A stretch of 64,000 nucleotides of DNA from Saccharopolyspora erythraea NRRL 2338. Lineage in GTDB: Bacteria; Actinomycetota; Actinomycetes; Mycobacteriales; Pseudonocardiaceae. Numbering within the stretch: position 1 is the stretch's first letter; each line of letters opens with the position of its first letter. The notes beneath the pieces are model-generated. The model ran no database searches. It was given only the letters and a program-made list of their open reading frames with translations, and had not been told where the DNA came from. The position numbers and the translations under genes are program-made. The stretch lies in assembly GCF_000062885.1 (NCBI RefSeq), contig NC_009142.1, forward strand, positions 5,135,584-5,199,583, given 5' to 3'. Positions 35,339 to 43,621 of this stretch are shown here, piece by piece.

Positions 35339-35374
35339 GGCGCACCCGAAACGCGACAGGAGAGGTGACGAGAG

Positions 35375-36526
35375 TTGAACGACGCGACAGCGTTGGTGGA
35401 CCGGGCCGGGGCAGCGCTTCCCGACGTGCTGGCCGACCTGCGCCGGCTGGTCGAGAGCGAGACCCCCAGCAACGACAAGCAGGCGCTGGACGCCGGGCTC
35501 GCCGACATCGGGAACTGGCTCACCGAACGGCTCGGCGAACCGGCGGCCCGGGAGCGCCACGACGGCGGCCGCTACGGCGACATCCTCGACGTCACCTTCC
35601 CCGGCACCGCGGCCGGCACCGTCCTGCTGCTGTGCCACTACGACACGGTGTGGCCGGTGGGCACGCTCGCGGAGTGGCCGTTCACCACCGAGGGCGACCG
35701 GATCACCGCTCCTGGTTGCCTGGACATGAAGCTCGGCATCGTGCACGGCGTGTGGGCCCTGCGGCTCCTGCGCGAGCTGGAGATCCCGCACCCGTCGGTG
35801 CGGTTCCTGCTCAACGGCGACGAGGAGATCGGCAGCCACGCCTCCCGCCCGCACATCGAGCGGGCGTGCACCGAGAGCACAGCGACGCTCGTGCTCGAAC
35901 CCAGCCGCGCGGGCAAGGCCAAGATCCGCCGCAAGGGCCTGGGCCTGTTCGACCTCGCGGTGCGCGGCGTGGAGTCGCACGCCGGGCTCGACCCCGCGGC
36001 CGGGGCCAGCGCCATCCACGCGCTGGCCGAGCTCATCCCGGCCGTCACCGCGCTCGCCGACCCCGGCCGCGGCACCACCATCAACGTCGGGCTGATCACC
36101 GGCGGCACCGGCCGCAACGTGGTGGCGGGACGCGCCGGTTGCGAGATCGACATCAGGATCCAGGACCCGGCCGAAATGCCGCGCATCGACGCCGGTTTCG
36201 CCTCGCTGGCGGTCGCCGACGACCGGATCGAGGTCGAGGTGACCGGCGGCTGGAACCGGCCGCCGATGAACCCGAACCCGCCATCGGAGCGGCTGTTCGA
36301 CCACGCCCGCGGCGCGGCCGAGGACATCGGCCGCACGCTGGAGGGCACCTCGGTCGGCGGGGTGAGCGACGCGAACTTCGTCTCCGCGCTGGGGAAGCCG
36401 GTGCTCGACGGTCTGGGCGCGGTCGGCGCCGGCCCGCACTCCCGCGGCGAACACGTGGTCCCGAGCGAGTCGCCGGGCCAGCTCGCCATGCTGGCGGGAC
36501 TCATCAGCCGCCTCTGCGACTTCTAG
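35375..36526 (+). CDS. M20-family metallopeptidase, carboxypeptidase G2-like
   Basis: Di-zinc hydrolase of 383 aa. Metal and catalytic residues are all visible: His88/Asp90 (CHYDTVWPVG), Asp117 (GCLDMK), Glu150/Glu151 (NGDEEIGS), Glu175 (LEPS) and His355 (GPHSRGE). These match carboxypeptidase G2, which removes glutamate from folate-type amides. The start is TTG at 35375 behind AGGAGAGG. There is no signal peptide, so it acts in the cytosol on what AbgT imports. The pair would recycle glutamate and aminobenzoate or degrade another N-acyl amino acid. Confidence 0.9.
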   Translation: MNDATALVDRAGAALPDVLADLRRLVESETPSNDKQALDAGLADIGNWLTERLGEPAARERHDGGRYGDILDVTFPGTAAGTVLLLCHYDTVWPVGTLAEWPFTTEGDRITAPGCLDMKLGIVHGVWALRLLRELEIPHPSVRFLLNGDEEIGSHASRPHIERACTESTATLVLEPSRAGKAKIRRKGLGLFDLAVRGVESHAGLDPAAGASAIHALAELIPAVTALADPGRGTTINVGLITGGTGRNVVAGRAGCEIDIRIQDPAEMPRIDAGFASLAVADDRIEVEVTGGWNRPPMNPNPPSERLFDHARGAAEDIGRTLEGTSVGGVSDANFVSALGKPVLDGLGAVGAGPHSRGEHVVPSESPGQLAMLAGLISRLCDF

Positions 36527-36574
36527 ACCCGCTGCCGCGTGTGTCCGCCGGGCCCGTCTGCGTCGCCCCGGACA

Positions 36575-36614
36575 CGGGGGTGGTGGCGCACCGAGCGGTG
36601 CGCCACCACCCCCG
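36575..36614. terminator. Bidirectional terminator between M20 gene and secreted protein gene
   Basis: Perfect 18-bp arms (36575-36592 and 36597-36614, GGGGGTGGTGGCGCACC in the left arm) with a GAGC tetraloop. It lies between two convergent stops. Confidence 0.8.
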
Positions 36615-36624
36615 CGAGGCGGGA

Positions 36625-36993
36625 TCACCACCAGCCGCCGCAACCGAGCAGGTCGTTGCAGACCCTGAACACGACTTCGTCCCGATCCTGGTAGCTGCCG
36701 CGCCACGGGGAGTCGATCGGGCGTCCGCCGTCCTCGCGACGCTGGAGGTAGCTGCCTCCCGGCAGGTCCGACGGGCCCTCGTTCCACCACCGGCCGTCGT
36801 AGTCGTTGCCGTCCCAGCTCCACGTCTTGCACAGGTGCACGTGCCCGCTGCCCATGTAGAGGTTCGTGCAGGCCTTCGCCGACGGCTTGGCGTCAGCACC
36901 GGACTCCGCGGCGGCGGTCAGCGCCGGGGCGGTGGTCGCCAGCACCATCGCGACCGCTGCCGTGGTCGCGGCCTTGCCAATGGAATAAACCAT
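36625..36993 (-). CDS. Small secreted Trp/Cys-containing protein, function unknown
   Basis: 122-aa protein with a clear Sec signal (hydrophobic run TTAAVAMVLATTAPALTAAA) and a mature domain of about 85 residues holding four Cys, at CTNLYMG, HLCKTW and VCNDLLGC, and many Trp/Gly/Asp. Two disulfides are likely. The ATG at 36993 follows GAAGGAG. I do not recognise the family. The ending GCGGWW and short strand-like segments (HVHLCKTWSWDGNDYDGRWW) suggest a small beta fold, perhaps a wall- or ligand-binding protein. Confidence 0.75.
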   Translation of the reverse strand: MVYSIGKAATTAAVAMVLATTAPALTAAAESGADAKPSAKACTNLYMGSGHVHLCKTWSWDGNDYDGRWWNEGPSDLPGGSYLQRREDGGRPIDSPWRGSYQDRDEVVFRVCNDLLGCGGWW

Positions 36994-37765
36994 GGATCGC
37001 TTGCTCCTTCGATCAGAAGTGGGACTCCGGATTCCGGCCTGTGCGCTGTGGAACGGTGCGAGGCCGTCACCTCGGGTGAGGCGGTGAGGAGCTTTCTCCC
37101 GTCTCGAGGAGCTGGGCAACAAGAAGGCGCCGTCCCGGACGGTCCGGGACAGCACGCATTCGTCTTGGCTGGTCAGAGCCTTGTCCGGGACGCTGTCCGG
37201 ACAGCGGTCGAAGTCGACCGCCGACGCGCGGAAGGCATGCGCACCGCTGCCTCGGGGAGCGGATCAGGCCATGGTCGCTACGTTCAGCCAGTTCGCAGTG
37301 GTCACCATCGTCTGGAGAGTGGTCGCCGCGGGGCGGTGGTGCACGCGAGCAGGCTGGTCGACTCGCTGGGATTCGACCGGACCGAACGCGCCCGGCTGAA
37401 GGCGATCAGCAAGGGGGAGGACCTCGGCGCCGTGGCGCGGTGGCCGGATCCGCAGGCCATTGAGCGAGCGGGAGCTGATGCGCCACGAGCAGAAGTCCGC
37501 GCTGCTCGTGGCGTACGACGCGTACTTCCCGGACATCGCCACGAAGGAGTCACTGGTCGAAAGGCTCCGCGTAGCCGGCCGCGGCGAGTGCGAGCTCGAC
37601 GACCGGCTCGTGATGCTCGTGTGGTCGGCCATCTTGTGGTAGCCGCCGTTGTCCTCGTGGAGCAGCAGCACGAAATCTTCGGGTAGCGACAGCGAGGACA
37701 TGGCCACATCCTCGCGGTGATCAGCCACCGGTGAGATCGCCGCGCCTGACGATTCCGGCCGGCGA
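36994..37765. other. Gene-poor region with decayed sequence
   Basis: About 770 bp between a secreted protein and the DUF4185 gene. It contains repeated CCGGGAC/TGTCCGGACAG sequence at about 37130-37205 and a possible GPP34 remnant (listed separately). Several short ORFs occur on both strands, but none has a ribosome site and family resemblance together. It looks like eroded sequence. Confidence 0.4.
37600..37701 (-). pseudogene. Possible GPP34 (GOLPH3-like) gene remnant, N-terminal part
   Basis: An ATG at 37701 opens SLSLPEDFVLLLHEDNGGYH, which looks like the conserved N-terminus of actinobacterial GPP34 proteins. Within about 35 codons the resemblance is lost; a neighbouring frame carries VVELALAA, also GPP34-like, then a stop. 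Intact members are over 200 aa, so this appears to be a frameshifted, eroded copy. Identification rests on a short match by recall. Confidence 0.4.
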
Positions 37766-38848
37766 CTACCCCAGCCGCATGCGCATGAGGCGGACGTTGT
37801 ACTGCTCCCACTGCGACATCACGAAATACACCTCGCCGCGAGATCCCATCTCCGGGTGGATGAACGGCGCGTAGAGGCCGGGATAGTCGCGGCTGCTGAC
37901 GACTTCCCGGGCCGGGCTCCACGGCCCGATGGGAGTCGGCGAGGTCCGCAGCACGATCGCCGCGCGCCGTTCGTCGAGGTACATCGCCATCCAGCACCGG
38001 CAATACTTGCGGTATCCGACGGAAAGCTCACCGACGGCGTCCCCGAACACCGGCCTGGCGCGTGCTTCGTCGGGCCGCCACGCCAAGCCGTCCCAGTACT
38101 CGTACGCGGCCTTGTCGAGGACCTCGTCGTCGCGCACCCGCGCCAGCGAGGCAGACCCGAACCGGCCGTTGGGCTTCCCGAACAGGTACACGTACCGGTC
38201 GTCGCGGACCAGCGCCGCCAGCTGGAACCCGTTGCCGCCATCCGAGTTGTCCCAGCGCGGTGTTGCGGCCTTGGTCCAGCGCGCGCCACCGTCATCGGAG
38301 TAGGCGATGCCGGCGTAGTTGGTGCGCCAGTGGCCGGGAGCGCCCCACGAGCGGACCGACATGTAGTGCAGGTACTGCCGACCGCGGACCGAGATTCCCG
38401 CCGTGGGGTTGACCGTGTACTCCTGCACGGCGGTATCCCGGGGTATCACCTCGCCCGCCCGGCCCGGCGAGTCCTGGACCATGTCCGCGATGACCAGGCC
38501 GACGGACGGCGGACCCAACGTGGTGCGGCCCAGCGCGTTCGCCCGCCAGTCCAGGTCGCCCCGCGCCCCGTGGCCGCTGCCGCCGGGCCCGAACGTGTCC
38601 CCGAAGGCCATCAGCACACCGCCGCGACCGTCGGTCCACATGATCCCCAGGTCCGTTCCGTGGACCCGGAACCGGAGATCGGTGCGATTCGGCGACTCCG
38701 CACCGGTCACCCAGCCGACCGCGCTCACCTCGGCGACGCGCGGCACCGGCTCCGCCCCGGCCTGCGGCGTGAGCACGCAGGCGAGCAGCACGACGGCCCC
38801 GGCGAAGGAGCCGATCCGCCGCCGACCAGCGGGCGCGAAAACGGCCAC
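37766..38848 (-). CDS. Secreted DUF4185 protein
   Basis: 360-aa exported protein with a signal peptide ending near PQAGAEP. The body matches DUF4185, a probable five-bladed propeller related to glycosidase-like folds: [21 protein letters not shown], the [20 protein letters not shown] blade, [13 protein letters not shown], and the terminal [18 protein letters not shown]. The activity of the family is not established. Several actinobacteria carry secreted members thought to act on cell-envelope glycans. It is divergent from the L36 gene and shares its Zur-like region. Confidence 0.85.
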   Translation of the reverse strand: MAVFAPAGRRRIGSFAGAVVLLACVLTPQAGAEPVPRVAEVSAVGWVTGAESPNRTDLRFRVHGTDLGIMWTDGRGGVLMAFGDTFGPGGSGHGARGDLDWRANALGRTTLGPPSVGLVIADMVQDSPGRAGEVIPRDTAVQEYTVNPTAGISVRGRQYLHYMSVRSWGAPGHWRTNYAGIAYSDDGGARWTKAATPRWDNSDGGNGFQLAALVRDDRYVYLFGKPNGRFGSASLARVRDDEVLDKAAYEYWDGLAWRPDEARARPVFGDAVGELSVGYRKYCRCWMAMYLDERRAAIVLRTSPTPIGPWSPAREVVSSRDYPGLYAPFIHPEMGSRGEVYFVMSQWEQYNVRLMRMRLG

Positions 38849-38904
38849 TCCTGATTGTCAACCCTCCAGGCGCCGGCAGCATCTATCGAGACACCTAGTT
38901 GGTA

Positions 38905-38921
38905 ACGATAATCATTATCGT
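38905..38921. promoter_or_regulatory. Zur-box-like palindrome
   Basis: Perfect 17-bp palindrome ACGATAAT-C-ATTATCGT centred at 38913. It is strikingly AT-rich in a 70% GC region and matches the Fur/Zur operator style (AATCATT core). It lies 45 bp before a zinc-free L36 gene, the classical Zur target. Confidence 0.85.
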
Positions 38922-38966
38922 CTATGCTTGCGGCCGCCAGCACGCCGGCACACGGGAAGGAAGCAC

Positions 38967-39089
38967 ATGAAGGTGAGAGCGTCGCTCAAGTCCCTGAAGG
39001 ACAAGGACGGCTCCCAGGTGGTCCGCCGCCGGGGCAAGCTCTACGTCGTCAACAAGCGCAACCCCCGGTGGAAGGGACGCCAGGGCTGA
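38967..39089 (+). CDS. rpmJ: Ribosomal protein L36, zinc-independent (C-minus) paralogue
   Basis: 40-aa ribosomal protein. It starts [15 protein letters not shown] and ends [12 protein letters not shown], the type-B L36 (YkgO-like) form with none of the Cys/His zinc ligands of the standard protein. Such copies replace the zinc-containing L36 under zinc starvation and free zinc (family knowledge). The Zur-like palindrome just upstream fits this. GGAAGG lies 6 nt before the ATG, and a hairpin follows. Confidence 0.95.
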   Translation: MKVRASLKSLKDKDGSQVVRRRGKLYVVNKRNPRWKGRQG

Positions 39090-39121
39090 CGCCCCACGGA
39101 TCAGGCGCCCAAGTCCCCACG

Positions 39122-39149
39122 GGCGGGGAGGCGAAGCCGTCTCCCCGCC
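39122..39149 (+). terminator. Terminator after L36 gene
   Basis: Perfect 9-bp arms, GGCGGGGAG at 39122-39130 and CTCCCCGCC at 39141-39149, with a 10-nt loop. It lies 33 bp after the stop. Confidence 0.65.
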
Positions 39150-39307
39150 GGCGCTTGCACGTGAGCACCGTGGCGCCTTCGTCGGCTGTTCCGTCTATCC
39201 GGTGTCCCGCGGTGAGAACGGCGCGTCAACGCCGGGCACGTGCCCTGGAGCCATGTGCGGCGATTCGCCCAGCCGAGTAGAACTGACCGGGACGGGACCA
39301 GTGCTCG

Positions 39308-40087
39308 ATGACCGCGAGGGCGGAACCCTTGACCGACACGGCGATGCCGAAGAACGAAACGACGATCCCGGTTCTTCCCTGTGCGTCACTGGAGGACACG
39401 CTCGACTTCTACGAGATGCTCGGTTTCGAGGTCACCTACAAGCAGAAGAAGCCGTACCTGTACCTCGCGCTGAGGTGCAGCGGATTCGAAGTCCACTTCG
39501 GTGCCGGCCCCGAAGGCATGGACCCCAGCCTCGAGAACGCCGGAGGCTGCCTGGTCATGGTGGACGAAGTCGCGCCGTACCACGCCGAGTTCACCCAGTC
39601 CATGCGGCGGGCCCACGGCAAGGTGCTGGTGTCCGGACGGCCGCGGATCACGCGCCTGCGGCCCGGGGCGAGCCGCTTCACGCTCGTCGACCCCTCGGGC
39701 AACTCGCTCGTCTTCATCCGGCGCGACGAACCGGCGGAACTGGAGTACGGCGGTTCCAAGGAACTGCAGGGCCTGGCCAGGGCGCTCGACAACGCGCGGA
39801 TCCTCCGCGACTTCAAGAACGACGACCTCGCGGCGTTCAGAGCACTGAAGTCCGCCCTGCGCAGGCACGGGGACAAGGCTGCGCCGGTCGATCGGGCCGT
39901 CGCGTTGGCGACCCTCGTCGAGCTCGCCATCGCCCGCGACGACCGCGACGGGATCGACGAGTGGATCGCCGAGCTGCGAAGCATCCCCCTGGACGCCCAG
40001 GAGAAGCGCGTCATCGAGGACAAGCTGCGCGAGGCCACGGACCCCAAGTCGTGGCTTGCGGAAACCGGCACCCCGCCGGAGGAGTAG
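39308..40087 (+). CDS. VOC-superfamily (glyoxalase/bleomycin-resistance-like) protein with C-terminal helical extension
   Basis: 259-aa protein. Residues about 15-140 form a glyoxalase/bleomycin-resistance fold (TIPVLPCASLEDTLDFYEMLGFEVTY, FTLVDPSGNSLVFIRR). The C-terminal 110 residues are a helical extension (LARALDNARILRDFKNDDLAAFRALK) resembling the tail of a Streptomyces VOC subgroup. The start may instead be ATG 39344 (MPKNETT). The dioxygenase metal triad is incomplete, so binding or sequestration of a small molecule is more likely than catalysis. It is a lone gene. Confidence 0.8.
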   Translation: MTARAEPLTDTAMPKNETTIPVLPCASLEDTLDFYEMLGFEVTYKQKKPYLYLALRCSGFEVHFGAGPEGMDPSLENAGGCLVMVDEVAPYHAEFTQSMRRAHGKVLVSGRPRITRLRPGASRFTLVDPSGNSLVFIRRDEPAELEYGGSKELQGLARALDNARILRDFKNDDLAAFRALKSALRRHGDKAAPVDRAVALATLVELAIARDDRDGIDEWIAELRSIPLDAQEKRVIEDKLREATDPKSWLAETGTPPEE

Positions 40088-40144
40088 AGCGGCGACCGCG
40101 ACCGTCCGCTCTTGCGCCGCGGTGGCCACGCGTCGCCGCAGCGC

Positions 40145-40258
40145 TCACTCGTAGTCCGGGCTGAAGACGCGGCCCTTGTAGAACCGGGCATCGGACCAGC
40201 CGCGCTCATCGGCGGGCTCGCCGCGTTCCCCGTCAGGATCCAGACGCCACAAGCCCAC
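40145..40258 (-). CDS. Probable small protein (37 aa)
   Basis: A minus-strand frame runs from GTG 40258 (or TTG 40252) to a stop at 40145. It encodes GLWRLDPDGERGEPADERGW followed by SDARFYKGRVFSPDYE. GGGGAAGG lies just upstream of the GTG. Composition is protein-like (aromatic/charged, no Pro/Arg shadow bias), and the gap between convergent neighbours is otherwise empty. The 3' end of the LacI gene is just upstream on the same strand, so read-through expression is possible. No family is recognised. Confidence 0.45.
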   Translation of the reverse strand: MGLWRLDPDGERGEPADERGWSDARFYKGRVFSPDYE

Positions 40259-40288
40259 CCACCTTCCCCGCCGCGACGCGGCCGCTCC

Positions 40289-41320
40289 CTACTCGCGAGG
40301 CGGGGCCGTGGACTCGCGGACGACCAGGGTGTGCGCCGTGGAACGGCGGCGCGGCCGGGACGACTGCGGCTTCAACGCCAGCAGGAGCGCCTGCTCCCCC
40401 ATCTCTGTCATGGGCAGCCGCACCGTGGTCAGCGCGGGCGACAGGTGCTCGGCGACGGCCACGTCGTCGAAGCCCGCGACCGACATCTCCCCCGGCACCG
40501 CGATCCCGCGCGCCCGCAGTGCCGACAGCACACCGATGGCCATGTCGTCGTTGAGCGCGATCACCGCTGTCACGTCCGGATGTTCCTCGAGGATCCGCCA
40601 CGTGGCATGGAAGCCGCCCTCGCGTGTGAAGGCGGCTTCGACCACCGGGACGTCGTCGAGGGTGAGCCCGGCCTCGCCGAGGGCCTGCCCCGCGCCGGCG
40701 AGCCGGTCGGCGACCGTGGTCAGCGCAGGCGGCCCGGCGGCGAAGGCGATCCGCCGATGCCCCAGCGAAAGCACGTGCTCGGTGATGGTCCGGCCGCCCG
40801 CGGTGTTGTCCGGCAGCACCGCGTCCGTGCCGAGGTGGTGGCGGCCGATGACCGCGACCCGGCCACCGGACGCCTGGAACGCCTGCAACTCCTTCTTGAC
40901 CGCCGCCTGCGCCCGCGCGTCCACGAAACCCGAACCGGCGATGAGGATCGCGCGCACGCGGTTGGCGATGAGCGTGCGGACCTGGGCCAGCTCGTTGTCC
41001 GGGTCGCGGCCGGTGTGGCAGATCTGCACGGTCAGCCCCTGCCGGGCACCGACCCGCAGCACACCGCTGGCGATCTCGGTGAAGTAGGGGTCGCCGATCT
41101 CGTGCACGAGCAGCCCGACGCTCGTGCTGGCCCCGCCGGCCAGGGTGCGGGCGTGCACGTTGGCGACGTAGCCCATCCGCTCGGCCACCTCGCGCACCCG
41201 CTGGGCGATGACGTCGCTGACGCCCGCCGACCCCGACAGCGCGCGGGAGGCCGCCGCGATCGAGACCCCGGCCTCCTCGGCGACGTCGACGAGCCGGAGC
41301 CTCGCGCGCTCCTGTGCCAT
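40289..41320 (-). CDS. LacI-family transcription regulator
   Basis: Repressor of 343 aa. It has an N-terminal helix-turn-helix and hinge (RLVDVAEEAGVSIAAASRAL, then YVANVHARTLAGG) and a sugar-binding-protein-like effector domain ending in a region with DDMAIGVLSALRARGIAVPG and AGFDD. The ATG at 41320 (MAQERARL) follows GGGAGAGG; longer frames lack similarity. A perfect 28-bp palindrome lies 141-168 bp upstream, in front of the divergent transporter operon, and is the likely operator. Confidence 0.93.
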   Translation of the reverse strand: MAQERARLRLVDVAEEAGVSIAAASRALSGSAGVSDVIAQRVREVAERMGYVANVHARTLAGGASTSVGLLVHEIGDPYFTEIASGVLRVGARQGLTVQICHTGRDPDNELAQVRTLIANRVRAILIAGSGFVDARAQAAVKKELQAFQASGGRVAVIGRHHLGTDAVLPDNTAGGRTITEHVLSLGHRRIAFAAGPPALTTVADRLAGAGQALGEAGLTLDDVPVVEAAFTREGGFHATWRILEEHPDVTAVIALNDDMAIGVLSALRARGIAVPGEMSVAGFDDVAVAEHLSPALTTVRLPMTEMGEQALLLALKPQSSRPRRRSTAHTLVVRESTAPPRE

Positions 41321-41460
41321 CTGCGCCTCTCCCTCCGTCGCGCGGCCCGCCGGGCACCACCACCCGGCGCGTCGTGCCCGTGACACCGCCGGTAGGTCCT
41401 CCGGACCCCGCACATGATCCCCGGTGCCCCTTGCCGCAGCCGCCCGCGGTCCCTATTCTG

Positions 41461-41488
41461 CCGTAAGCGCTTTCGAAAGCGCTTACGG
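41461..41488. promoter_or_regulatory. Perfect 28-bp LacI-type operator
   Basis: Left arm CCGTAAGCGCTTTC (41461-41474) and right arm GAAAGCGCTTACGG (41475-41488), with the central TTTCGAAA. The CG-centred GCGCTTTCGAAAGCGC core is the LacI/GalR-family operator style. It ends 23 bp before the binding-protein start. Confidence 0.88.
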
Positions 41489-41511
41489 ATGCCCCCAACG
41501 ACGGGTGGACC

Positions 41512-42729
41512 ATGAAAACTAAAAACGGTCTCCGGCTCGGAGCCCTCGTGACCAGCGCGGCCCTCGTGCTGACCGGTTGCCTCAGCTCGAGCGCCGGCCA
41601 GGGCGGTGATGACACGATCAGGATCGGCATCTCCCTGCCGCTCACCGGCGACTTCTCCGAGCCGGGCAAGGGCGTGCGCCGCGGTTACGAGGCGTGGGCC
41701 GACTACGTCAACGCCCGCGGCGGGCTCCTCGGCCGCCGGGTCGAGCTGATGATCCTCGACGACCAGTCCAGCGCCGACCGGGTCGCCGCCGACTACGAGA
41801 AGCTGATCAACCAGAACGGCGCGGACCTGGTGTTCGGGCCGTTCTCCACCCGCCTGGTCATCCCGGCCGCCCAGGTCGCCAAGGACTACGGCTTCCTGTT
41901 CGTCGAACCGGCGGGCGCCGCCGAGGAGGTCTTCGCCCAGGGCTTCGACAACCTCTTCTACGCCGCGCCCGCGGTCGCCGAGGACCACTACAACCACCTG
42001 GCGGCGGCGATCCTGGCGATGCCCCCGGAGCGGCGGCCGAAGACCGCGGCGTACGCGGCGATGGACGACCCGTTCGCGCAGGGCACCGCGTACGGGCTCA
42101 AGGAGAAGCTCGAGCGGGCGGGCATCCGCACGGTGGTCGACGAGGTCTACCCGCCCAACACCACCGACTTCGGCTCCATCGCCGCGAAGATCGCCGACTC
42201 GCGGGCCGACCTGGTGGTCGGCGGCACGCAGTACCAGGACGCGGTGAACCTCATCGTGACGCTGCGCCAACTCGGCTACCAGCCCGCGATGGCCGCGTTC
42301 TCCACCGCGCCGACCAATCCCGAGTTCCCCAAGGCGATCGGCGCGCAGACCGAGGGCATCCTCTCCCCCACCGGCTACACGCCGGAAGCGGACTACCCGT
42401 CCAACAAGGAGTTCGTGGCCCACTACACCGCGATGCACGGGTCCACACCCACCGAGGACGAGGCCAACGCCTGGACCACCGGGCAGGTCGTGGCCGCCGC
42501 CGTGCAGGCGGTCGGCTGCGCCGACCCGGACCTCGGCTGCCAGCGCAGGCTCATCGACTGGCTGCACGCCAACTCGGTCGACACCGTCGTCGGCAAGCTC
42601 AGCTGGGATGCCACCGGAAAGCCGCAGGGCGCGCACCTGATCCAGCAGTACGTCGGCGGGCAGATCCGGATCGTCCTGCCCGCCGACACCAGGGAAGCGG
42701 ACCTGGTCCACCCGAAACCGACGTGGTGA
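41512..42729 (+). CDS. ABC transporter substrate-binding lipoprotein, branched-chain amino acid (HAAT) type
   Basis: 405-aa lipoprotein with lipobox LTGC (Cys23). The mature protein is a type I periplasmic-binding fold: IRIGISLPLTGDFSEPGKG, NARGGLLGRRVELMILDDQS, and a C-terminal lobe with GYTPEADYPSNKEF. Such proteins bind amino acids, but also amides, aromatic acids and other small polar solutes. It heads a nine-kb operon that continues into sugar-type oxidoreductase genes, so the true ligand may be a polyol or sugar derivative rather than an amino acid. The LacI operator precedes it. Confidence 0.92.
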   Translation: MKTKNGLRLGALVTSAALVLTGCLSSSAGQGGDDTIRIGISLPLTGDFSEPGKGVRRGYEAWADYVNARGGLLGRRVELMILDDQSSADRVAADYEKLINQNGADLVFGPFSTRLVIPAAQVAKDYGFLFVEPAGAAEEVFAQGFDNLFYAAPAVAEDHYNHLAAAILAMPPERRPKTAAYAAMDDPFAQGTAYGLKEKLERAGIRTVVDEVYPPNTTDFGSIAAKIADSRADLVVGGTQYQDAVNLIVTLRQLGYQPAMAAFSTAPTNPEFPKAIGAQTEGILSPTGYTPEADYPSNKEFVAHYTAMHGSTPTEDEANAWTTGQVVAAAVQAVGCADPDLGCQRRLIDWLHANSVDTVVGKLSWDATGKPQGAHLIQQYVGGQIRIVLPADTREADLVHPKPTW

Positions 42730-42736
42730 GGTCGAC

Positions 42737-43621
42737 GTGAGCGGATCCCTCCTCCTGCAGAGCCTCCTGCTCGGCGTGCTGCTCGGCGGTCTCTACGCCC
42801 TCCTGGCGGCAGGTCTGACGCTGTACTTCGGCGTGATGCGCGTGGTGATGCTCGCGCACTCGGCGTTCCTCATCCTCGCGGCGTACCTGGCGTGGTTCTT
42901 CACCGTGCAGACCGGCCTGGACCCGCTGCTGTCGCTGGTGTTCACCGTCCCGCTGTTCTTCGGCATCGGAGTGGGCATGCAGCGGCTGCTGATCTCCCGG
43001 CTGCGCCCGGCGACGCTGACGATGATGTCGGTGCTGCTGACGTTCTCGATCGCGCTGCTGATCGAGGGAATGCTCGGTTTCGCCTTCACCGGGACCCACC
43101 GCCGGATCAGCCTGCCCTACTCCGGAGCCGACATCGCGGTCTTCGGCGCCAGCATCCCCGTGGTCAAGCTGATCGCCTTCGGCCTCGCCGCGCTGTCGCT
43201 GGCTGGGCTGTACGTGCTGCTGAAGGCCACCCGGTTCGGCCAGGCGCTGCGCGCGACGATCCAGCACGGGGAAGCCGCCCAGCTGGTCGGCATCAACACC
43301 GACCGGATCGCGGGCTACGGGTTCGGGCTCGGGCTGGCCACGGCCGCGATCGGCGGCACGGCGCTGGCGCTGGACTCGACGATCTACCCGTCGCTGCACT
43401 GGCACTGGATCGGACCGCTGATGGCGATCATCGTCGTCGGCGGGCTCGGCAGCATCCCCGGTGCGGCGATCGCCGCGATGGTGCTCGGCCTGGGCCAGAG
43501 CCTGCTGCAGATCCCGCTCGGGACCACCTGGGCGCAAACGCTGTTCTACGTAGCGCTGTTCGCCACCTTGATGCTGCACCCCCAGGGATTCTTCGGAGGC
43601 CGCCTTGCGCAGCGATTCTGA
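42737..43621 (+). CDS. HAAT ABC transporter permease, LivH type
   Basis: Membrane component of 294 aa with about eight helices, starting with GTG at 42737. LivH marks are LLLGVLLGGLYALLAAGLTL at the N-terminus, GINTDRIAGYGFGLGLATAA and IIVVGGLGSIPGA in the cytoplasmic loop facing the ATPase. It is 7 bp after the binding-protein stop and overlaps the LivM gene by 17 bp. Confidence 0.92.
   Translation: MSGSLLLQSLLLGVLLGGLYALLAAGLTLYFGVMRVVMLAHSAFLILAAYLAWFFTVQTGLDPLLSLVFTVPLFFGIGVGMQRLLISRLRPATLTMMSVLLTFSIALLIEGMLGFAFTGTHRRISLPYSGADIAVFGASIPVVKLIAFGLAALSLAGLYVLLKATRFGQALRATIQHGEAAQLVGINTDRIAGYGFGLGLATAAIGGTALALDSTIYPSLHWHWIGPLMAIIVVGGLGSIPGAAIAAMVLGLGQSLLQIPLGTTWAQTLFYVALFATLMLHPQGFFGGRLAQRF

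Noticed and set aside
37460-37642. 60-codon plus-strand ORF ending LVMLVWSAILW
   Set aside because: No ribosome site and antisense to the GPP34-like start; too little to call a gene.
33724-37686. Very long open frame of over 1300 codons on the plus strand
   Set aside because: It runs out of frame through the AbgT and M20 genes, whose own frames have clear families. Arg/Pro/Gly/Ala-rich composition is typical of a high-GC shadow frame.
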